Source: Zarea fungicola
Taxonomy: Eukaryota; Ascomycota; Sordariomycetes; Hypocreales; Cordycipitaceae
Assembly (NCBI GenBank): GCA_900169235.1
Contig: FWCC01000330.1
Span: forward strand, 31,432 to 95,431
Direction: 5' to 3'
Length of the DNA stretch: 64,000 nt
Position 1 is the stretch's first letter. Each line of letters begins with the position of its first letter. The notes under the pieces are model-generated. The model did not search any database. It was not told where the DNA came from and saw only the letters and a list, made by a program, of their open reading frames with translations. Shown one piece after another: positions 46,207 through 56,812 of this stretch. The translations under genes and the position numbers were made by a program.

Positions 46207-49200
46207 ATGATTAGCTTCCGATTTCACGGCCTACTTCTGGGTCTGGTTATCCTTGCCGTCTTGGCAGACCCAGCTGCTGCCTTTGGTGCTGGAAGCATTG
46301 CTTCCATCGCCAAAATTTCAGGGCAAAACTGTTTGTGATTCCTCCGTCCTTGGCTGTCCTTGGCTGTCCGATCTGTTTTGCCCACGTCTCTGCTAACTCG
46401 CCCTCCAACAGGGCGCCATGGTGACATTGAAAATGCCCTGCTCTCCATTGCCATGGCCAATGCCTTTTCTGGCAAAAAATTCAACAAGATAATGGTATCT
46501 CGCGTCTACTTTGGGAACTGGCTTCGTGATTATTCCCAAGCCATCGATGTTGGAACAGTCAAATCTGTTTCCGCCGAAGCCATCCGGCTTCTCCTCTGCG
46601 TCCTCGGCTTCATGACATTTGGCTACGGCTCCGGCGAATTTGAAGTTACTATCGATCGAGTTGGCTGCTACCGTCCCGAGGACCATATCGACAACCCCAA
46701 AGATTATGCAGACAATGTCGATGCTCGTGATTACTACGACCGCCTCCGTGGACCCGTTGACGAGGAAGCCGAACTGTCTATTGACGAAGGCAATGGCATG
46801 AAAAAATACATTGCGAGCGAGCACGAGGATATCATGACCTCGGCTAAACATATCCGAAAGCTCCTTACTCACTGCGTCGAACTTGGCCGTAGATACAAGG
46901 AAGACGGGAACAAGGCTGACCTCTACGAGTCCCTCCGCTTGATGGGCACTGGCCTGCACTGTTTGGAAGGTAGGTTCTTCATTGGACATGTTTAACTTAT
47001 CTAGACGATTTTACTAATATTGCCGGAATAGATTTCTTTGCCCATAGCAACTACACTGAACTTGCCCTTATCGAAATGGGAGAGCGCGATGTTTTCCCTC
47101 ACTGCGGTAGCAACACCAGGTTACATATCGAGGGTGCAAACGGCTCAGTCTATCCTATTGTCACTGGTACCTTTGGTGGTGTGGATTTTCTCCACTCAGT
47201 TACTGGCGAAGGTCAGTCCTATCATCTCTCATGATAACCCTTCTCTGCACACTAACAGCATTCTAGTATCTGACAAGCTTACCCAGAACGAAATCGAGGA
47301 GCTTGAGGGAACACTGGAGCAGAGCGCGCAGTCTGATACCAGCTTTCTTCGCGAGCTACTCGATAAGATCCCAGATAGTATCCTTGGTGGTAACGATGAG
47401 AAGCAAAAGATTGACGAGATTCAGCAAAACGCCAATGCTGCTCAGATGCAAAACACGTCCGTGTCCCCCAGAGACCCAGAGGAGTTTACCTTGTATGTCA
47501 AGAACATTTTCGACCAAGTTATGCCTGCTATCAAGTTGCATGATGACATCATGAAGAGCATTGCTGCGGCCATTGACAAAATTCCTGTCTTGCCCAAGAT
47601 CATCGAGCAGCTTGAGGAGCAACTCAGCCAGTTTGTCTTTTCCATTATTGCTCCGTTTGTTGTGCCTCTGATTCGACAAATCCGCAACGAGCTAAAAACC
47701 GGTTCGGAGGAGATCATTCAGAGCAGTGAGAACCAGCAGCACGTCGTCTTTAACGATGATAACAGTACCGATCCCACGCACTCTATGCTTTCCAAGGATC
47801 ACTTTTCCAACGTATGCTTCTCGACATGTACTTGATTCGTCTGCAGTAGAACTAAACTCTGACTTTGATGCAGATACTGAACGAAATTGCTGGAAGATGT
47901 GCTGCCAAGACAGTATCCTGGGTTGTGCCACAGCTGATGGAAGCGATTGACGATGATAACGTCGATGTCAACCGCCTTTGCGACCGCGTTATTTACGGTA
48001 TCCTGCACCATCCTGCTCAGCGAAATATGGGTCGTGACGGAGTCAGTGAGGCTCGCCATATGATTTTTACTGTTGTTGAGGAATGGTGGGGTCAGATGGA
48101 GGATGATCAGCGCAACAGCTACCGCCGGGCTCTCTCGCGTGAGGGCGTTCAGAATGGGGAGAATCACAGGGAAGGTGTTCAGGACACTGGTCACGGCCAC
48201 GGTTGTGTGGGAAAACTACAGATGCGTAAACTCTATGGTGAGCCGGAGACGTTGGAGACCAAGATAGCTGGTGCCGCCGCCTCGGCCATCTTCTCTTCTG
48301 CAAGCAATGCCGTCTCCCAGCTTGTCCAGTCCCAGACCGGTGTCCAGCTTACAGGCAATGGAGAGAGTGAACAGAGTGGCGGTATCTCGGGCTTCATCAG
48401 CTCCATTTTCAAGAACGATGACAACGAGGGCAGGTATGAATAGCTCGTTCACTCCCAGCATTAGTGCATGCCTAATTATCAGCAGCAATGGCCGAACGGA
48501 AACTCGACCCAGCGAGGGCAATAACAACTACGGTGGTAGAAATGAGGACAACCGACATGACAACTACAACTCTGGTGGCAGTGGTGGATATAGTGGACAA
48601 ATCCAGAGTGGCCACCGACAGGACTCAGCTTACGGGGGCAATAGCCAGAGAAGAGACGATGACGACGGTGGTCGACGACAGGATCACTATGGCGGTAGAC
48701 AGGAAAGTAACTTTGGCGGGAGAGATGATGGTTATGGCGGGGGACATGAGAGCAGCTATGGTGGCAGACAAGAGCACAGTTACGGTGGTCGTAATGAGAG
48801 CTATGGTGGAAGGCAGGAGAGCAGCTATGGTGGAGACGTGAGTTATGGTGGCAGGCAGGAGAGCAGCTATGGTGGTAGACAAGAGAGCAGCTATGGCGGT
48901 GGAAGTGAGGGCTACGCTGGCAGACAGGAAAGTGGCTATGGAGGTGGAAATGAGAGCTATGGTGGTGGACACGAGAGCAGCTACAGCGGGAATAATAGAC
49001 ATGAGTCGCGTCGCGATGATGGCTATGGAGGACACGAGAGCCACGCTGGCGGCCAAGGCAATAATAGCTACGGTGGCTCAAGCAGTCAGGGCGGCGATAG
49101 TTTTGGTGGTCGCAGTGAGAGAAGACAAGGTGGTCGTGGCGAATACGGCGAACAGGATGAGTACAGCCAAGAGGGCGAATACAATCGACGAGATCACGGC

Positions 49201-49245
49201 CGCAACGGGCGCAGTAACGATGAATATGGAAACAGTCGTTACTAG
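46207..49245 (+). CDS. het-C: HET-C heterokaryon-incompatibility protein
   Basis: Six exons: 46207-46330, 46412-46969, 47032-47211, 47267-47811, 47874-48433 and 48483-49245, giving 909 aa. An N-terminal signal peptide (FHGLLLGLVILAVLADPAAA) leads into FGAGSIASIAKISGQNWRHGDIE and the family core: IMVSRVYFGNWLRDYSQAID, GYGSGEFEVTIDRVGCYRPEDH, then DFFAHSNYTELALIEMG with the conserved HSNY. The C-terminal about 240 residues (from about 668) are a Gly/Tyr/Ser/Arg/Glu-rich repeat region with variants of SYGGRQES. In Neurospora, HET-C alleles control vegetative compatibility together with pin-c, and allele specificity maps to an internal variable segment. Intron 5 ends in tcagcag, a tandem acceptor that could add or remove one Ser. 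Secretory-pathway or plasma-membrane association is expected from the signal peptide. Confidence 0.93.
48690..49060 (+). repeat. Degenerate coding repeat (YGGRQESS-like)
   Basis: Imperfect units of about 24 bp encoding variants of Ser-Tyr-Gly-Gly-Arg-Gln-Glu-Ser occur at least six times within the last exon of het-C. The repeat keeps other frames open, explaining the antisense ORFs. Confidence 0.85.
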
Positions 49246-52200
49246 AGGAATATCAGCGTTATACTGGGCTAACTCTTTCGCGATCTTATTAGCTACTTTC
49301 AATACCAGACCGGAGTTTGTTCATATGAAAGAAAGATGAAGTGGGGTTTCGCTGACGAGGCACGCCAAGAGACAAGAAACGCGTCGCGAGATACAGACGA
49401 TGACAGCCTACCCTGTAGATTTGTTGACGGTGGACTTGTGTATGTTAGAGCGGATTTAGAAGGTTTCTTGCGTGTTTCTGGTATTATTCGATTTTTTGGT
49501 ATGTCTTTTATATTTTTCCCACTAATATATATATTGTTCACCATGTTAAAGGCAAAATGTCCAAACAGCAAAAAACCCTCTCATTGCCCTTTTTGAGGTG
49601 AACGATTCAAGGCCATCATAATGCTCTATTAGTCGATATGGCTCACTAAATTCAGGCCGTAAAATCCATACAAGACGGCAAAACGGCAAAATAAACATGA
49701 ACTCAACAATTAAATAAGCAACAAACTGCAATTCATCATTAAAAGAAGCCAAAAAGTCGATTCGCCAAAATATCTCAATTTAATGGTAGGGTCTGGTCAA
49801 TGCGGGGCACGCGCGCGCTGTTGCTTTCACCTTCATCTACAGTTCGCGTTGAGGGGAGATGGAGAGAGAAAAGGATGAATTCGGACAGAGTTGCCGAGCA
49901 GCAAATAGAAGCATAATAGATAGAAAGGACTTAGTAATAGAATAAGGGAGAAATATCAGAAATGGAGCTCCAGATGAGCCTACCAGGTCACCATTTCCCG
50001 GCAAACCCCAAACAACAACGAAGCTTTACAAGTTGTTTAATAGTAAAAGGAAGCCAGGTGCATGGGGTTATTCCAGGAGATTACCGTATGCATTTGTACA
50101 AGAAAACTATCACTGATGTATAACCAAGAGCATAAAAGTATGGAAGTTGTGTATCGAGAGCCCCGAGGAAAGCCTTGGGCATCTCTCAGCCGTAAAATGT
50201 ACTGAAATTTCGCGCATGCACGGTGATCAGCGTCCCAGAGCCGTAAAGGCTCAAGCTCGCTCGATGACATGGTAGTAGAATGGGTAACCAGAGTCTTTTG
50301 GATTGGGGACTACGACACTTGCACAACATTTGCAGCTCTCGTTAAGCAGCGGATTGGCTTGGCGATCGACAGTAAGGCTCTGGGGCGTGTGGGGATTTTT
50401 CAGACCAGTCACCCACCAAGAAGGAGTAAATTTTTTCAAATGCATCATAATAATAGCGTTTGATTTGGAGATGAATGACGAAAAGAAGAACGTGGCAAAA
50501 AGAGTTGATAACCACGTTATTTTTTACGCTTGGTCGTCGACGCTAATAATATTTGCAGGGGCACGAAAGAGACGTGGACGGTACAAGCTCCATTGAATCA
50601 GCTCAAAGTTGTCGGGCGACAAATTTGAGCGTTCATCAGTCCATCAGGGTCTTGCAAGAGTTCACAATTTTTCCGGGCCACAAGATCAACACACCCAAAG
50701 GCTGGTTTTGGCGTGTTTGCGTGTCAATTTTGTAAATTGCGTGGTTACGTAGTGGGCGGCGGCGGAGCTTGCATGTATTCTGCAGATGGGAGGAATTCGC
50801 CGAGGCGGGAAGCCGGGCGGGAAATCCTGCAGAGATGCCCTTGTTCGTTGTATGGATGGGTTCTCTTGAGCTTGTTATATGTGCCCGTGTCTCTCTGATT
50901 TCGTCGTGCGGTTGTACTGGTACATTGCCAGAGGATTGTTTCTTTCGGCATAGTGTGGCTTCGCCGGGCCGCGTATCAATCAGTGCTTTCTTTTCTTTTC
51001 TAATTAACTTGTCGAGGTCCCCTGCGAATACTTGTCACAGGCCGTCCTCTTTTTTTTGTATGCTCTGTGATGATTTCCCTTGGCCTTGAGATCCTTCCCG
51101 ATCTTCCAAGTAACTAGAGAATGTGGATGTCGTATCTTGGAGGACTGAACTAGCTACTGTTCTTAGAGAGAGGAGGAGTTTAGGGCGGGGGTAATATCGA
51201 CGTCTAGTAGGCCGGTTGCTAAATTTAGTTGCGCCGTTCCAGATGAAAAGACATGCAGCGACGAGGTTGTGGGCAGCATTAGTGGGCAGGAAACAGCTGG
51301 AGGCTACGGAGACGAACAAGCAAAGTCAGGCAGCTCGACATGACGTGAGACAGAGGAGTTTGCTGCAGTTACATTTACATGACTAGTCACACTACCTTAC
51401 CTGGAGCGAGATCCAAAGCCCAGTATGTCAGGAGGGGCCATGTTGGAGCATAGCATTGGGAGGGATGAGGGATTTCGTGGTTCAGTCGGCGTACCTCGTA
51501 GGGTTCTTGTCTGCGTTATTAATCTATCGGCGTACGAGAAATTGCACGCATAATCGAGGGCTCTGGATCGAGGAAGCTGCGGCGACATGACTCGATATCC
51601 GAACCCGCATCCAGGATCAACGCGAGGAGTGACTCGGAACGGGCGGAAGAGCAACCAGGCGCGCGGCGACCTCCACAGCATCGTACCACTGATAGAAACC
51701 GCTGCAAAAAAAAGCAACATGGTGGCTTTATCGTCAGTTCAGTCTCTAGGTACTAGGGTGGTTAGTTACCCGAAGCAGTTAGGTGCAGGGGACATGAAGA
51801 TGACACCGTCCACAACGTTGTACTGGTAAGCACAGGAAGAGGAGATAAAATGGGCCGAATACGTTCAGAACAACATTGGCCATTTGTTTCTTCTTTGTTG
51901 GTAGTAGAGTCTGTCATGTGAAGTACTCAGAGATGTTCCGGTGAATGGCCTGGACTTGTTGCAGGTGATGTACTCTGCATTTGATCACTTTGTGAGGGGA
52001 GAGAAATCCGCAGAGTTTGACGGCGTATGCAGTGTGGTGGGCAGCTAATAAGGAAGGGAAGGAAGCGGAGAAGTGGCTAATAAGAATGCAGGCTGTAGCC
52101 GAACAAGCAGGCCTTGAATTGCACTGGCCGCAGTCCGCAGTACTTAGTACAGATTGCGTTGGCGATTTGTTAGCGGGTACTGTTGTCGATGGTAAGATCA

Positions 52201-52403
52201 CGTACAAACTGTCCGTTATCGCCAACAAATATCGCTCCAAAAGTCTAGGAAACGGTGTCATACGTGTCTATCGTATTTAACGTTAACCTTAACGAAAACA
52301 ACCGCTACAGTGGAGGAGGTTTCCTGGTGGGATGAGGCGACGCTACCTCCATCAGCGTGCGCGAAGGTGAAATGAAGAGCTGTGCAAAGAGGAATCTAAT
52401 TAA

Positions 52404-52434
52404 CTAGGTAGGTACTACATAGGTACCTACCTAG
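52404..52434. repeat. Perfect 12-bp inverted repeat with 7-bp spacer
   Basis: Arms CTAGGTAGGTAC (52404-52415) and GTACCTACCTAG (52423-52434) are exact complements. The hairpin would have a 7-nt loop. Confidence 0.85.
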
Positions 52435-52449
52435 CTACAGGCTACTGGT

Positions 52450-52459
52450 TACGGAGTAC
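52450..52459. repeat. TACGGAGTAC motif, third exact copy
   Basis: Same 10-mer as in the DSK2/NPR2 spacer, 16 bp after the inverted repeat. Confidence 0.6.
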
Positions 52460-52676
52460 ATGATACCAGTCAGAAAATAGATAACTAGCTGCTCCATAAC
52501 TACGTAGGTCGCCAGCAACAAACTGAACAGCCAGTTTGGGTCCAGGCCACACTGTGGCGTACTCCTAGTCGGGGAAGCAAGTCCCTCTGGAACGGAAAGC
52601 ACCACTGGAAAGTCCCTGGACCAGTGATGGCAGGCCCTGTTTCTTTAGTGGTCCCCTGGCGGTGGCAGAGGTGGTG

Positions 52677-52690
52677 GGTAGGTACCTACC
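52677..52690. repeat. Perfect 14-bp palindrome GGTAGGTACCTACC
   Basis: Shares its GGTAGGTAC core with the inverted repeat about 250 bp away. Confidence 0.85.
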
Positions 52691-53735
52691 TAGTGGAGGC
52701 CAAATGGTGTATGGAGTAGGCTGTACCGAGTACAGACACTTGTGCAGCAATGCAGTGAGTGGGCTGTTGTGGTGGTGTGGGTTGCGGTGGATGCCATGGA
52801 TCAATTTTGTTAACACGGGCGAGTGCCAGTGAGGTGGTACTGGTACCTGTGGGTTGTAGGGAGGAGGCTGCGCAGGGCAAGGTATCTTTCCGTAATCCCG
52901 GCTGTCGTCTGCCTGTAGTTGGCTCCATCGCAATACTTGCTTCCGCTTTTATTAGGTAGGTGCCATCAATATGTTGGCACCCCAGTAGTCGCAAGGGTAT
53001 TTGGTGCCTGTGTGTAACTGTACTGTCAAGGTTAGGAATTAGTTAACCGCTAACTAGTTGCCTCGCCCGCCGCCCCCCAGCCCTTCGCCAATTGTCGTCT
53101 CTCGCCGAACCGTTCAAACTCTCGATCCTTCCTCATCACAAATTCGCTTCCCTTTGTTCCCCGACAAAAAATCCCTTCTTCGTCCCTGTCGCCTTTCCTG
53201 CCGTCGCCAACTCTCCTTGTTTCTCGGCGTCTTCATTCAATCGCAAACCACGATTTTGCCCTCGCCAAACCTCCACCCCTTGCGACTCCTACTCTCTCCC
53301 CAAGGCGACCTTCCCATTTTCAGACGTGCCCGCCGCCGCCACAGCTATTGTCAGCGTTCGTCCCTCCGAAGACCTGCATTTTTTCTTCTTGCGCCGCGCC
53401 CTCTTTTCATTTGCCATTTCGACTCAACTCTTGCGCCTCTCCAAATTTTCCTCTTTTCGATTCTGCGATTTCAACTATATCCTTTGTTTCTTCTCCGCCG
53501 CGCTTGTGGCTTGCCTGTCGTCTAGCCGCCAACTCCATCCGCCTCGCCCGTTCTCACCAACGACCCACGGGACGCTCGCTCCGACTCTACCGTACACGCG
53601 ACGACATACCACCTGCTGGCAATTCCCTCGACACCACGACGTATACGAAATTGTGTAAACAGTCGCTGCGGCCAGCGTCTTATTTGTAGCGCCTCACGGT
53701 GCGCGCCGTATAATGCACCCCGCCGCGTGATTGAC

Positions 53736-55941
53736 ATGTCAACGGCAGCATGTGTATGTCACGGCCACGTCTCCCATCTTTCCCGCCTTTCCCGTCTATG
53801 GCAGCCGATCCAAGTGCCGCCAGACAAGCTAATTCTCTGTGCAGCTCTAGTAGAACTCTACAATGGAGTGTATGTTCCTCCCTCGTCCCGCGCGCCAGCC
53901 GCCCTCGACCAACAAAACTTGGCATCTCGCCATAACCCCCATAACACATCAGCCAGTAACTGACACTGCCTCAATAGACTGCTGTTCAGCAACCCTTCGT
54001 GGAGCGGCGCTGGCACAGTGCCAGCGTCGCTAGTGAGGAATATTACAGATGTAGCTGTGAGACACCCCATCCTATCCCTCGTTTCTCAGTCTCATTGCAT
54101 CCTGGACTTAGGCCAACTAACCAAATTGTAACCAGGCTGACCTGGCATACGAACTGCACCTCAAGCAAAACTTGACCACTCTGTCCACCAACAGTGCACA
54201 GACGCTTAATGGCGTCATACAAGGCCTCCTCTACGTCCCCGATATCAGCACTTTTGCCTCGTGCAACGCTCAACAGTACGACTTCATACCCCACAACGTC
54301 ACTCGCAGGGCCCAACTCCCTCCTGCGAATTATAACCTCATCGCCATCGCTCCCTGGTTCAGCATAGACTGTGTCCAGGCTTACCTCGCTGCTGCCCGTT
54401 TCGACCCCATTCGTGGCTTCATCTTTTATAAACCAAACAACTCTACCGACAAACCGCAAGGGGCCGACTCAGCAGTCTGGAACCTAGACGATGGCGGCGC
54501 CTGGAAAGAGTCTAAGTTTCCGATATTTGCCATCCCTGGAATCCAAGGCCAAAAAATGATGACCCAGCTCAGTCTTTACTCTGGTACTGTCGATGAGGTT
54601 CCCAATGGAGCCGAAATTATCCAGAGATATGGCACAAATCCAAGAGATTACGTTCGAATATGGGCCCAACTCACCATGAGAGGCCAGGCTAGCCTTCCTT
54701 CTCTCTGGGTCTACTTCCTTATTGTCATCGGCGCCCTGCTCGCCATTGTCGCCTCCGTCTCACTCTCCATGCACTTTATCCAGCGCCGGCGTCGCATTTC
54801 CTTGCGCAAGCGAGTCGAGTCTGGCGAGGTTGATCTTGAGGCAATGGGTATCAAGCGTCTCACAGTACCTGCTTCTCATGTCAAGGACTTCCCAATTTTT
54901 ACCTACACTAGTCATCCCGAACTCGCATACGATCTCTCTACACCCACCTCCGAAGCAATATCTACCTCACGAACTCAAAAGCCGAAAAAGAAGCGCCGAA
55001 CAGATCGCCCCGGGAACTCTTCTGCCACCATCATATCGGACAAGACGCTGCGCAGCAAGCGCTCCGCTGTCACCGGAAAAGCTGATACGACGGCTACAAA
55101 TTTCCAGCCGCAATGCCATATATGCCTAGTCGAATTTGAAGATCGCTTCACTGTCATCCGTGAGCTGCCTTGTCACCATATTTTCCACCCCATCTGCATC
55201 GACGAGTTTCTACTTCGTAATAGTTCCCTGTGTCCCATGTGCAAGCAATGCATGCTTCCTCGAGGATACAGCCCCAAGATTACCAACGCCATGGTCCGAC
55301 GCGAGCGCGCATTGCGAAAGTTACGAGAACGAGTTGTGCTGGATGATTCTTCCATAGAGTCTGGTGATGCCAAGTTTAAGAGCTGGGGCAAGCCAGGTTG
55401 GGGAAAGCGCCTTTTCCACTCGTCATCTTCATCAACAGAAACCCCCGATCTTGAGCTCGATTCGGTACAAGCGCGCAAAGATGGAGGGAAGCAACTTTCC
55501 GCATCACCAGAAAGCTCAAGTGGCGATCAGTCTCCGGGACGAAGTGGCAATGGCAGCGACGACAGTGGCGGCGATGGGACTGCAGAGGCTGCTGAGACCA
55601 CAGCACCGGCACCAGCGCCGACAGCAGCAACAGGAGCAGCACCGGATTCTTCCACTCTACCGCCTATTGTGCCACAGCCTACGGCTCCACCGCCTGGCCA
55701 GTCCGCGCCACCAGCCAAGAAGACTCGAACACGCAAGTCCAAAGGCCGGCGGCTGCATGTACTGCCTACTCAGCCGGAAGGGTCAGAGCTGCGAACTGGC
55801 TTCATCGGCCGCAGCAGTCCGTCCTCCTTTGCACGCGAGCGGATGCGAGAGATTGCCAACCAAAACGCGCCATTTGAAGACCCAGATCAAGGACGACCCA
55901 AATGGCGCCGCGTGGTTACCAAGGTGTTTCCAGGATTATAG
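53736..55941 (+). CDS. PA-TM-RING type E3 ubiquitin ligase (RING-H2)
   Basis: Modelled exons 53736-53869, 53978-54056 and 54136-55941, giving 672 aa. The luminal part (ELYNGVLLFSNPSWSGAGTV, VRNITDVAADLAYELHLKQN, then YDFIPHNVTRRAQLP and GFIFYKPNNST) looks like a protease-associated domain with N-glycosylation sites. One membrane helix lies at about residues 259-284 (VYFLIVIGALLAIVASVSLS). A C3H2C3 RING follows at about 397-440: CHIC, CHHIFHPICIDEFL, CPMCK. A long Ser/Pro/Ala-rich cytosolic tail ends with a conserved-looking FEDPDQGRPKWRRVV. By analogy with PA-TM-RING ligases it ubiquitinates membrane or secretory cargo in endosome or vacuole traffic. The introns are supported by a gtatgt donor and ctaac branch. 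The start is the weak point: no classic signal peptide follows the first ATG, so an upstream first exon is possible. Confidence 0.82.
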
Positions 55942-56812
55942 CACGATTCTGGACAGTGAATTCGATGCTCTCGGGCGTGAATTTTTTTCTTCAGCGACAT
56001 AAACAGCAACCAAAAAGGGAAAGCATTGCGACGGCGTTTTATTTTATTTTTCTTTGGCGATACTTATTGTCTTAACAATTTTTTTCTTTAAAGCCCGGTC
56101 AATGATTTTATGAGAACGTGCTTGGCAGAGGAGCAAAAGGATCTACAACGGACTCACCTACCTACATATCCACCCACCCACCTACCACAATGTTTCTTTT
56201 TCCCACGCATCTGCCTGTCCTGGTTATGAGATACAATAGGAGCAAACCGTTTGATATACTAGCTACTATATATAATTGCGAACTTGGAGGGCTGCATATC
56301 ACCAACTGCAATCCTCAATGGGCAATTTGTCCTCCATTTCAAGGAAAGGCCAGAAGGGGATATTCATCTGAACTGTACATTGATATACACACATATACAC
56401 ACATTGTCATGCATTGACGCCTCTGCGCTAACTAGATTCCATCATTGGAATAGTCACTTCAATGTCAACTTTCAACTTTTATTATATATATATTCTATTT
56501 GCACGGCCATTCTAGCAGGTTATGTTGCAGGTGTTGCCTGTAAAAATAATTTCTGTATTTCCGGCTTATCTGAAAGCCTCGGTTTCCCATATCTATTAAC
56601 TATACAGCATGTATCAATAATGAAAGAAAGTTCGTAACGCGTATCCAAAGTACATGAAAGCGTTGCCAAGAAAACAAAACCGCCAAACAGGACCTGTATC
56701 CCTACCCAAACGCCGTAGCCAAAATCGATCGTAACAACACTGACGACACTGACAGCGCAATAAACACAGGAAAAGAAGAAAGATACAAGCTGAAAGCCAC
56801 TCGATTCATGAA
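55942..56812. other. Convergent spacer after the RING gene
   Basis: An 871-bp A+T-rich spacer with no supported gene. Short ORFs only. Confidence 0.5.

Larger units (their letters stand above)
49246..53735. other. 4.5-kb gene-poor region HET-C / PA-TM-RING
   Basis: No supported gene. It contains a perfect inverted repeat at 52404-52434, a palindrome at 52677-52690, and one TACGGAGTAC at 52450-52459. A CT-rich leader (about 53050-53700) before the RING gene is open in all three forward frames because stop codons need purines. Short ORFs at 50251-50448 (-) and 52017-52280 (+) look slightly protein-like but I cannot support them. Confidence 0.5.

Noticed and set aside
48479..49081. 200- and 143-codon minus-strand ORFs over the het-C tail
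   Set aside because: Low-complexity shadows of the glycine-rich repeat.
50251..50448. Minus-strand 65-aa Cys-containing ORF as a possible exon
   Set aside because: No adjacent exon joins to it with good splice sites, and no family is recognised.
52017..52280. 87-aa ORF in the gene-poor region
   Set aside because: Somewhat protein-like composition, but no recognisable family, no introns or neighbours to support it.
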